NCBI RefSeq assembly: GCF_001555965.1
Contig: NZ_LSHX01000037.1
Location: 1-6,561 of the forward strand
Source: Sphingomonas sp. CCH21-G11
GTDB taxonomy: Bacteria; Pseudomonadota; Alphaproteobacteria; Sphingomonadales; Sphingomonadaceae
Length of the DNA: 6,561 bases
Direction of reading: 5' to 3'
Below are positions 1 through 5,390 of this stretch, piece after piece. Every line of letters begins with the position of its first letter. Position 1 is the stretch's first letter. Under the pieces are notes generated by a model. The model was not told the origin of the DNA. It ran no database searches and saw only the letters and a list, made by a program, of their open reading frames with translations. A program made the translations under genes and the position numbers.

Positions 1-158
1 GGTGTAGGGCTGGGTGTCGGTGCCGGCGCCGGTGCCGGGGGGATCGCGCCGATCCCGCCGCCGCCGCCGCCGCCGCTGCATCCCGCGATCGCCAGCGCGA
101 GCGCAGTGGTGGCCAGTCCCAGGCCGAGGGGTGACGCGGTTCTTATCCGGCAACGCAT
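1..158 (-). CDS. Putative lipoprotein, 5' end only (runs off left edge)
   Basis: The 52 visible codons start at the ATG complementary to 156-158. They give a classic lipoprotein leader: basic n-region (MRCRIRTASP), hydrophobic core (LGLGLATTALALAIAG) and lipobox I-A-G-C, with the lipidated cysteine at residue 27. After the cysteine come Ser, seven glycines, IGAI and a Pro/Ala/Thr stretch (PPAPAPAPTPSPT), the flexible tether seen on many exported enzymes and outer-membrane lipoproteins. A good ribosome binding site (GGTGGGGAG) lies about 9 bases upstream of the ATG, read on the minus strand. Family knowledge: sphingomonads carry several secreted proteins, such as S8 serine peptidases and other hydrolases, that begin with Cys-polyGly-(P/T)n. 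The functional domain is outside the window, so no function is assigned. The gene is divergent from the HAD phosphatase gene. The lipoprotein leader is fairly sure; the identity is unknown. Confidence 0.72.
   Translation of the reverse strand, partial: MRCRIRTASPLGLGLATTALALAIAGCSGGGGGGGIGAIPPAPAPAPTPSPT
55..75. repeat. (CCG)7 trinucleotide microsatellite
   Basis: Seven perfect tandem CCG units. On the minus strand they are in register with the lipoprotein reading frame and encode most of the poly-Gly run after the lipid-bearing cysteine. Gain or loss of units would change linker length without shifting the frame. The repeat is seen directly; variability between strains is inference. Confidence 0.9.
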
Positions 159-265
159 ATCCGCACGCTCCCCACCGATTGTTCTTGGCCTTCAACACTA
201 CGTTGCCACGGGGCCGGGGGATGCGCTTGCCGGGTGGGATCGTTGACCCTAAAGCCGCGCCAGCC
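159..265. other. Divergent intergenic spacer, lipoprotein gene / HAD phosphatase gene
   Basis: This 107-base spacer between two divergent starts should hold the promoters of both. On the plus strand TTGCCG (227-232), a 17-base gap and TAAAGC (250-255) form a weak sigma70-like pair. Its start point would fall only a few bases before the ATG at 266, and no Shine-Dalgarno sequence precedes that ATG. The minus strand shows the lipoprotein ribosome binding site near 168-176 but no convincing promoter hexamers. I see no small gene or strong hairpin here. Confidence 0.4.
227..255 (+). promoter_or_regulatory. Weak candidate promoter for the HAD-dapD pair
   Basis: The pair is TTGCCG, 17 bases, TAAAGC. 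The -35 box is a fair match to TTGACA, but the -10 box matches only about three of six consensus bases. A start about 7 bases downstream would give a leaderless or nearly leaderless mRNA, which fits the absence of a ribosome binding site before 266. This rests on spacing and consensus alone. Confidence 0.25.
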
Positions 266-934
266 ATGCGCCCCGCACTCGCCCATATCGATACCTGGAT
301 CTTCGACCTCGACAACACGCTGTATCCGGCGAGTATGAATATTTTTGCGCAGATCGACGCACGGATGACCCAGTTCATCGCGGAGCTGCTCGATTGCAGC
401 AAGGAAACTGCTTTTGCCCTGCAAAAGCAGTGGTTCATCGACCACGGCATGACGCTTGCCGGGCTGATGGCCGACCATGGCGTCGACCCGCATGTGTTCC
501 TCGACTATGCCCACGACATCGAGCTCCACGCGCTGGAGGCCGACGCAGTACTTGCCGATACGATCGTCGCGCTGCCGGGGCGCAAGCTGGTCTTCACCAA
601 TGGCGATGCGCCCTATGCGCGGCGTGTGCTGGCGCGGCGCGGGCTCGCCGGATGTTTCGAAGGGATTTGCGACATCCATGCGACCGGCTATCGCCCCAAG
701 CCGCAGGAAGCCGCCTATCGCCATCTGGTTGACGCGCATGGCATTGATCCGAAGCGCGCGCTGTTCGTCGAGGACATGGCGCGCAACCTGAAGCCCGCCA
801 AGGCGATCGGCATGACGACCGTGTGGGTCGCCAACGGCTCGGAACAGTCGCCCGATGCTGATCGCGACCATATCGACTATGTCACGCCCGACATCGGCCA
901 ATGGCTGGCCGATATCCTGAAGGAACCCGCATGA
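266..934 (+). CDS. HAD-superfamily pyrimidine 5'-nucleotidase
   Basis: This 222-residue cytosolic phosphatase of the haloacid dehalogenase superfamily resembles the pyrimidine 5'-nucleotidase (SDT1-like) subfamily, which dephosphorylates pyrimidine nucleoside monophosphates. All HAD motifs are visible. Motif I is DLDNTLY, with nucleophile D14, acid/base D16 and T18. Motif II is FTNGD (110-114), with T111. The motif III lysine is K145 in RPKPQ. The Mg-binding acidic pair E169-D170 lies in [13 protein letters not shown]. Residues from about 25 to 95 form the helical cap. The start at 266 puts motif I about 14 residues from the N-terminus, as is normal for the family. The open frame continues upstream to base 14, but that part is an arginine-rich product of the antisense lipoprotein DNA. 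Its TGA overlaps the dapD ATG by four bases (ATGA), suggesting translational coupling. Exact substrate is inferred. Confidence 0.88.
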   Translation: MRPALAHIDTWIFDLDNTLYPASMNIFAQIDARMTQFIAELLDCSKETAFALQKQWFIDHGMTLAGLMADHGVDPHVFLDYAHDIELHALEADAVLADTIVALPGRKLVFTNGDAPYARRVLARRGLAGCFEGICDIHATGYRPKPQEAAYRHLVDAHGIDPKRALFVEDMARNLKPAKAIGMTTVWVANGSEQSPDADRDHIDYVTPDIGQWLADILKEPA

Positions 935-1755
935 CCGACCTTATCGCCACGATCGACCAGGCGTGGGAGGACCGCGCCGAACTCAGCTTTGCGACGACCG
1001 GCGCGGTGCGCGATTCGGTCGACGCCGCGCTGGCGATGCTGGACGCGGGCGAGGCGCGGGTCGCAGAGCCCGACGGCGCGGGCGGATGGCGGGTCAATCA
1101 GTGGCTGAAGAAGGCGGTTCTGCTGTCCTTCCGCCTCAACGACAATCAGGTGATACCCGGCGGCAGCGCGGGCGCGCCGGCGTTCGACAAGGTGCCGAGC
1201 AAGTTCGACGGCTGGGACGAAGCGCGCTTCCGCGCAGGCGGTTTTCGCGTCGTGCCGGGCAGCATCGTGCGCCGCGGCGCGTTCATCGCCAAGGGCGCGG
1301 TGCTGATGCCCAGCTTCGTCAATATCGGCGCCTATGTCGGCGAAGGCACGATGGTCGATACCTGGGCGACGGTCGGCAGCTGTGCGCAGATCGGCCGCAA
1401 CGTCCACCTGTCGGGGGGGGCGGGGATCGGCGGCGTGCTCGAACCGCTCCAGGCCGGACCCGTGGTGATCGAGGACGGCGCGTTCATCGGCGCGCGCGCC
1501 GAAGTGGCGGAAGGCGTGCGCGTGGGCGAGGGCGCGGTCCTGTCGATGGGCGTTTATCTCGGCGCGTCGACCAAGATCATCGACCGCGCGACTGGCGAAG
1601 TGTTCCGCGGCCACGTCCCGCCCTATTCGGTGGTGGTCCCCGGTTCGATCGGTGGCGGCGACGGCAAGCCTGCGCTTTATTGCGCGGTGATCGTCAAGCG
1701 CGTCGACGCACAGACCCGGTCGAAGACGAGCATCAACGACCTGCTGCGCGATTGA
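931..1755 (+). CDS. dapD: 2,3,4,5-tetrahydropyridine-2,6-dicarboxylate N-succinyltransferase
   Basis: DapD transfers succinyl from succinyl-CoA to tetrahydrodipicolinate in the succinylase branch of diaminopimelate/lysine synthesis, supplying lysine and peptidoglycan cross-links. The 274 residues equal the length of the E. coli enzyme. Domain order is an N-terminal helical part (1-105), a left-handed beta-helix of hexapeptide repeats (about 107-220, [14 protein letters not shown] onward) and a C-terminal CoA-side segment. The signature [12 protein letters not shown] followed by [11 protein letters not shown] is clear. D143 and E191 are spaced 48 apart, like the Asp/Glu pair reported as important in the mycobacterial enzyme. 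The start at 931 has a good AAGGAA ribosome binding site five bases upstream and gives the family N-terminus; a start at 901 would add ten unlike residues. The usual neighbour dapE is absent; an opposing gene follows instead. Active as a trimer in the cytosol (family knowledge). Confidence 0.97.
   Translation: MTDLIATIDQAWEDRAELSFATTGAVRDSVDAALAMLDAGEARVAEPDGAGGWRVNQWLKKAVLLSFRLNDNQVIPGGSAGAPAFDKVPSKFDGWDEARFRAGGFRVVPGSIVRRGAFIAKGAVLMPSFVNIGAYVGEGTMVDTWATVGSCAQIGRNVHLSGGAGIGGVLEPLQAGPVVIEDGAFIGARAEVAEGVRVGEGAVLSMGVYLGASTKIIDRATGEVFRGHVPPYSVVVPGSIGGGDGKPALYCAVIVKRVDAQTRSKTSINDLLRD
1413..1420 (+). repeat. G8 homopolymer inside dapD
   Basis: Eight consecutive G bases fall in the conserved LSGGAGIGG segment of dapD (codons 161-164). 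This is a slippage- and sequencing-error-prone tract. The frame is intact here because the protein reads through with the expected motif on both sides. Confidence 0.85.
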
Positions 1756-1763
1756 GGGCGGGG

Positions 1764-1782
1764 CGCCGCGCTCAGCGCGGCG
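1764..1782. terminator. Candidate bidirectional hairpin between dapD and the dehydrogenase gene
   Basis: A perfect 8-bp inverted repeat, CGCCGCGC (1764-1771) and GCGCGGCG (1775-1782), encloses a three-base loop TCA. On the minus strand that loop is the TGA stop of the sugar dehydrogenase. The hairpin begins eight bases after the dapD stop, so it could end transcripts from both sides. No T-tract follows in either direction, so classic intrinsic termination is unproven; it may instead stabilise 3' ends or act with Rho. Confidence 0.5.
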
Positions 1783-2908
1783 TCAGCTTCAGCAGGCGGC
1801 CCTGCGAATCGCCGCGCCCGTCCTCCAGCACATAGATCGCGCCGTCCGGGCCCTGCTCGACCTCGCGGATGCGCGCGCCCATGTCCCATTGGTCGCCCTT
1901 GCGCGCATTGGTGCCGTCGACATCGACGCGGACCAGCGCCTTGGACGACAGGCCACCGATGAACAGGTCGCCCTGCCACTGCGGGAACATCTTGCCCGAA
2001 TAGACGATCAGCCCGCCGGGCGAGATCACCGGGTTCCACGACACTTTCGGCGCTTCGAATTCGGGACGCGTGTCGTGATCGGGAATGTCGCGACCGTCAT
2101 AATGATCGCCGTCTGAGACGATCGGATAGCCATAGTTGCGCCCGGCGACGATCACATTGACCTCGTCGCCGCCCTTCGGCCCCATCTCCTGCTCCCACAA
2201 ATTACCCTGCGCGTCGAAGGCGATGCCGAGCAGGTTGCGATGGCCATAGGACCAGATGGCGGGGTGGAACCCCTTGGCGGTCAGCGCCGGGTCGCCCGCC
2301 GGCTTGCCGTCGGGGGTGAGGCGCAGCACCTTGCCCAGCGTCGCCTTTGGATCCTGGGCGGGATCGAACTTCTGGCGTTCGCCATTGGTGAAGAACAGAT
2401 ATTTGCCGTCGGGCGAAAAGGCGATGCGCCCCGAATAATGCCCCTCGCCCGCGACGAACGGCGTGGCGGTGAAGATCGTCGTCAGCCCCTCCAGCGTCGG
2501 CGCGGCACCCTCGGTCAGCTTGCCGCGCGCCAGGACCACGCCCTTGCCGCCTTCGCCCGGGGTCGAATAGCTCAGATAGACGATGCGGTTGGTGGCGAAA
2601 TCGGGGTGGAGGACGACGTCCATCAACCCGCCCTGACCCTCGCTGCTCACGCCGGGCACGGTGGCGACCACCGACTTGGTCTTGCCGTCCGCCGACACGA
2701 GCATCAGCTGCCCGGCCTTTTCGGTCACCAGCATGCGCCCGTCGGGCAGGAATGTCATCGCCCAGGGCGCGGTGAAATCGGCGACGGGGGTGACGGCGAA
2801 GGGCAGGCCGGCGGCCGCGGCGGCGTCCTGGGGCGTCGGCTGGGCCTGGCATGCGCCGCCCAGCGCGGCGATCAGGATGGCGGCGATGGGGAACTGGACG
2901 GCACGCAT
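1772..2908 (-). CDS. PQQ-dependent sugar dehydrogenase (soluble Gdh/YliI type), exported
   Basis: This 378-residue member of the soluble glucose/aldose sugar dehydrogenase family forms a six-bladed beta-propeller. With PQQ and calcium it oxidises sugars in the periplasm. Length is close to E. coli YliI. Recognisable blocks are APWAMTFLPDGRMLVTEK (47-64), LMDVVLHPDF (95-104), the catalytic-histidine region HYSGRIAFSPDG (H157), LGKVLRLTPDG (191-201), the PQQ-binding arginine region GHRNLLGIAFD (R224), GGDEVNVIVAGRNYGYP (246-262), and the closing REVEQGPDGAIYVLED. The N-terminus (MRAVQFPIAAILIAALGGAC) is a signal peptide. Cysteine 20 may be lipidated, although Gly at -3 is not a textbook lipobox; signal peptidase I cleavage nearby is the alternative. 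The start is set by AGGAG five bases upstream. It is a single-gene unit converging on dapD. No PQQ synthesis genes are visible, so the substrate and the cofactor source are unknown. Confidence 0.93.
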   Translation of the reverse strand: MRAVQFPIAAILIAALGGACQAQPTPQDAAAAAGLPFAVTPVADFTAPWAMTFLPDGRMLVTEKAGQLMLVSADGKTKSVVATVPGVSSEGQGGLMDVVLHPDFATNRIVYLSYSTPGEGGKGVVLARGKLTEGAAPTLEGLTTIFTATPFVAGEGHYSGRIAFSPDGKYLFFTNGERQKFDPAQDPKATLGKVLRLTPDGKPAGDPALTAKGFHPAIWSYGHRNLLGIAFDAQGNLWEQEMGPKGGDEVNVIVAGRNYGYPIVSDGDHYDGRDIPDHDTRPEFEAPKVSWNPVISPGGLIVYSGKMFPQWQGDLFIGGLSSKALVRVDVDGTNARKGDQWDMGARIREVEQGPDGAIYVLEDGRGDSQGRLLKLTPR

Positions 2909-2939
2909 ATGGTCTCCTGAGCGAAACGGGAAAGATCGG

Positions 2940-2969
2940 ACTTTAGCCAGAATGCGCGGCGGGTGCCAA
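2940..2969 (-). promoter_or_regulatory. Candidate sigma70-type promoter for the sugar dehydrogenase gene
   Basis: Read on the minus strand: TTGGCA (2969-2964), an 18-base gap, then TAAAGT (2945-2940). The -35 box matches five of six consensus bases and the -10 box four of six. A start near 2933 would give a leader of about 25 bases that includes the AGGAG site. The call is by consensus only. Confidence 0.5.
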
Positions 2970-3021
2970 ATGTCCCTCGCCCGATCCGCGCCGGCCCGAA
3001 TCCCGGTGGTCGGCTAGGCTC

Positions 3022-3050
3022 TTGCCCCGCCGCGGGCTTGCGCGTATATC
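3022..3050 (+). promoter_or_regulatory. Candidate sigma70-type promoter for the rimP-nusA-ylxR-infB operon
   Basis: TTGCCC (3022-3027), a 17-base gap and TATATC (3045-3050) form a plausible housekeeping promoter, with transcription starting near 3057. That gives a leader of roughly 95 bases before the rimP ATG at 3153. It also places the ATG at 3078 inside the transcript, so the start of RimP is not settled by the promoter. The call is by consensus and spacing only. Confidence 0.5.
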
Positions 3051-3152
3051 GGTTGTGCTTTCTCGACATCGTTACACATGGCGAGGCCGGTCCCCACGGG
3101 TTCCGGTGCCGAAGCCCCATATCCACGTTCGTTCGCGAGTATCGAAGCCCGC

Positions 3153-3743
3153 ATGGTCGACATCGCCGCCCTGACCCAGTTGATCGAGCCCGAGGCGCGC
3201 GCGCTCGGCTTCGACCTTGTGCGCGTCAGGATGTTCGGCGGCGTCAGCGATCCGACGCTGCAGGTCATGGCCGAGCGGCCCGACACGCGCCAGCTGTCGA
3301 TCGACGATTGCGCGGCGCTGTCGCGGCGGATTTCCGACCGGTTCGACGAGCTCGAGGCTGCCGGGCGCGACCCGATCGACCATGCCTATCGGCTTGAGGT
3401 CTCGTCGCCCGGCATCGACCGGCCGCTGACCCGGCTCCGCGACTTTGCCGACTGGGCGGGGCATGAGGCGCGCGTCCATCTGACCGCGCCGACCGCCGAC
3501 GGCCGCAAGCAGCTGACCGGCGACCTGCTGGGCGTCGACGGCGATCAGGTGACGGTCGACGTGCGCAAGCACGGGCCGGTCACGGTGCCGTTCGCGCAGG
3601 TCGGCGACGCCAAGCTGCTGATCACCGACCGGCTGATCGCCGCCACGCAACCGCTTTCGTCGGCCGGTGCCGACGAGATTCTTCACGAAAATCCGGCGTC
3701 GGATGGAGCCGACGACATCATCGAAATCGAAGCAGAAGGATAA
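3153..3743 (+). CDS. rimP: Ribosome maturation factor RimP
   Basis: RimP binds the free 30S subunit and helps its late assembly in the cytosol. From the chosen start it has 196 residues. The N-terminal alpha/beta domain (about 1-93) opens with LTQLIEPEARALGFDLVRV and contains the family signature YRLEVSSPGIDRPL (79-92). The C-terminal SH3-like domain (about 94-166) ends in LLITDRLIAAT. An acidic tail of about 30 residues follows (DDIIEIEAEG at the end), so the protein is longer than many RimPs of about 150 residues. The start at 3153 matches the family N-terminus but has only a weak upstream GAAG. An in-frame ATG at 3078 would add 25 residues rich in Pro, Gly and Ala with no family likeness, and I reject it. 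It is the first gene of the operon, with nusA nine bases downstream. Confidence 0.95.
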   Translation: MVDIAALTQLIEPEARALGFDLVRVRMFGGVSDPTLQVMAERPDTRQLSIDDCAALSRRISDRFDELEAAGRDPIDHAYRLEVSSPGIDRPLTRLRDFADWAGHEARVHLTAPTADGRKQLTGDLLGVDGDQVTVDVRKHGPVTVPFAQVGDAKLLITDRLIAATQPLSSAGADEILHENPASDGADDIIEIEAEG

Positions 3744-3752
3744 GGACGTCCG

Positions 3753-5390
3753 ATGGCCACCGCCGTTACCGCCAACCGTGCCGAGTTGATCGCGATCGCC
3801 GACGCCGTCGCGCGCGAAAAGCTGATCGACAAGGGCATCGTGATCGAGGCGATGGAAGACGCGATCCAGCGCGCGGCGCGTGCCCGCTATGGCGCGGAGA
3901 ACGACATTCGCGCGAAGCTCGATCCCAATACCGGCGACCTGCGCCTGTGGCGCGTCGTCGAAGTGGTCGAGGCGGTCGACGATTTCTTCAAGCAGGTGAA
4001 CCTGAAGGAAGCGCAGAAGCTTCAGCCGGGCGCGGTCGTCGGCGACTATATCGTCGATCCGCTGCCGCCGATCGAGTTCGGCCGCATCGCCGCGCAGGCC
4101 GCCAAGCAGGTCATCTTCCAGAAGGTCCGAGATGCCGAGCGCGAGCGCCAGTATGAAGAGTTCAAGGACCGGATGGGCGAGATCATCACGGGCGTCGTCA
4201 AGCGCGTCGAGTTCGGCCATGTCGTCGTCGATCTCGGCCGGGCCGAGGGCGTCATCCGCCGCGACCAGCAGATCCCGCGCGAGGTGGTGCGCGTCAACGA
4301 CCGTATCCGCTCGATCATCCTCAACGTCCGCCGCGAAAATCGTGGCCCGCAGATTTTCCTCAGCCGCGCGCATCCCGACTTCATGAAGAAGCTGTTCGCG
4401 CAGGAAGTGCCGGAAATCTACGACGGGATCATCGAGATCAAGGCTGCCGCGCGCGATCCGGGCAGCCGCGCCAAGATCGGCGTCATCAGCCATGACAGCT
4501 CGATCGATCCCGTCGGCGCCTGCGTCGGCATGAAGGGCAGCCGCGTCCAGGCGGTCGTCCAGGAAATGCAGGGCGAAAAGATCGACATCATCCCCTGGTC
4601 GCCCGACACCGCGACCTTCGTCGTCAACGCGCTGCAGCCGGCGAATGTCAGCCGCGTCGTCATCGACGAAGAGGATGACCGCATCGAAGTGGTGGTGCCC
4701 GACGACCAGCTCAGCCTGGCGATCGGCCGCCGCGGCCAGAATGTCCGCCTCGCCAGCCAGCTGACCGGCAAGGCGATCGACATCCTCACCGAAGCGGATG
4801 CCAGCGAGAAGCGCCAGAAGGAATTCGTCGAGCGTTCCGCGATGTTCGAGAAGGAACTCGACGTCGACGAGACGCTGGCGCAGCTGCTGGTCGCCGAAGG
4901 CTTTGGCGAGCTGGAGGAAGTCGCCTATGTCGAGGTCGACGAGCTTGCCGGCATCGAAGGGTTCGACGAGGATCTTGCCGCCGAGCTGCAGAGCCGCGCG
5001 CAGGAGGCGCTGGAGCGTCGTGAGGAAGCCAATCGCGAAACCCGTCGTGCACTGGGCGTCGAGGACGACCTCGCGACCATGCCCTATCTGACCGAAGCGA
5101 TGCTGGTCACGCTGGGCCAGGCAGGCATCAGGACGCTCGACGATCTGGCCGATCTCGCGACTGACGAGCTGGTCGCCAAGAAGCGCAGCGAGCCGCGCCG
5201 CCGCAGCGATGCCGCACCCAGTGCGCGCAGCGAGGACAAGGGCGGCATCCTGGCCGAATACGGCCTGAGCGAAGAGCAGGGCAACGAGATCATCATGGCC
5301 GCGCGCGCGCACTGGTTCGAGGACGAAGCGGCCCCGGCCGACGCCGCGGCCGAACCCCAGGAGGACGCTGATGCGGAATCCGGGCAATGA
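3753..5390 (+). CDS. nusA: Transcription termination/antitermination protein NusA
   Basis: NusA binds RNA polymerase and nascent RNA and modulates pausing, Rho and intrinsic termination, and rRNA antitermination. The 545 residues show all domains: N-terminal polymerase-binding domain (1 to about 130), S1 RNA-binding domain (about 140-205, GEIITGVVKRVEFGHVVVDLG), KH1 (about 230-300, GACVGMKGSRVQAVVQEMQGE), KH2 (about 302-350, LSLAIGRRGQNVRLASQLTG) and two C-terminal acidic helix-hairpin-helix repeats (about 365-425 and 435-522). In the second repeat a basic, Ser/Pro-rich segment (about 476-497, KKRSEPRRRSDAAPS) precedes GILAEYGLSEEQGNEIIMAARAHW. The last 22 residues are an acidic Ala/Glu/Asp tail. 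The start is supported by AAGGA six bases upstream of 3753. Its 3' end overlaps the ylxR start by 20 bases. Confidence 0.98.
   Translation: MATAVTANRAELIAIADAVAREKLIDKGIVIEAMEDAIQRAARARYGAENDIRAKLDPNTGDLRLWRVVEVVEAVDDFFKQVNLKEAQKLQPGAVVGDYIVDPLPPIEFGRIAAQAAKQVIFQKVRDAERERQYEEFKDRMGEIITGVVKRVEFGHVVVDLGRAEGVIRRDQQIPREVVRVNDRIRSIILNVRRENRGPQIFLSRAHPDFMKKLFAQEVPEIYDGIIEIKAAARDPGSRAKIGVISHDSSIDPVGACVGMKGSRVQAVVQEMQGEKIDIIPWSPDTATFVVNALQPANVSRVVIDEEDDRIEVVVPDDQLSLAIGRRGQNVRLASQLTGKAIDILTEADASEKRQKEFVERSAMFEKELDVDETLAQLLVAEGFGELEEVAYVEVDELAGIEGFDEDLAAELQSRAQEALERREEANRETRRALGVEDDLATMPYLTEAMLVTLGQAGIRTLDDLADLATDELVAKKRSEPRRRSDAAPSARSEDKGGILAEYGLSEEQGNEIIMAARAHWFEDEAAPADAAAEPQEDADAESGQ

Larger units (their letters stand above)
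2909..3152. other. Divergent regulatory spacer, dehydrogenase gene / rimP operon
   Basis: This 244-base stretch separates the divergent starts. It contains a promoter-like pair for each strand (2940-2969 minus, 3022-3050 plus), the AGGAG ribosome binding site of the dehydrogenase gene (2914-2918 on the minus strand), and an approximately 95-base untranslated leader before rimP. In enterobacteria the equivalent operon starts with an initiator tRNA gene (metY); I see no tRNA here. The leader is open in the rimP frame back to an ATG at 3078. Confidence 0.6.

Noticed and set aside
14..265. N-terminal extension of the HAD phosphatase back to base 14, or to the ATG at 221
   Set aside because: The extension is poly-Arg from the antisense of the lipoprotein linker. 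Motif I is normally near the N-terminus, and the ATG at 266 gives that.
143..901. Antisense frame across the HAD phosphatase gene
   Set aside because: No domain or ribosome binding site is visible, and the sense strand carries all catalytic HAD motifs.
963..1835. A long plus-strand frame overlapping dapD, very rich in arginine
   Set aside because: Its arginine/glycine-rich product is a frame-shifted reading of dapD and of the convergent gene's end, with no motif.
3084..3110. Possible hairpin in the rimP leader (CCGG arms around CCCC/GGG)
   Set aside because: Only four contiguous pairs plus a mismatched interior, which is expected by chance in DNA this GC-rich.
3078..3152. 25-residue N-terminal extension of RimP
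   Set aside because: The extra residues resemble no RimP sequence. The family N-terminus begins at the ATG at 3153, and the extension has no better ribosome binding site.
2909..3152. Search for an initiator tRNA or other RNA gene ahead of rimP, as in enterobacteria
   Set aside because: No tRNA arms or T-loop GTTCGA-type sequence can be aligned into a cloverleaf here.
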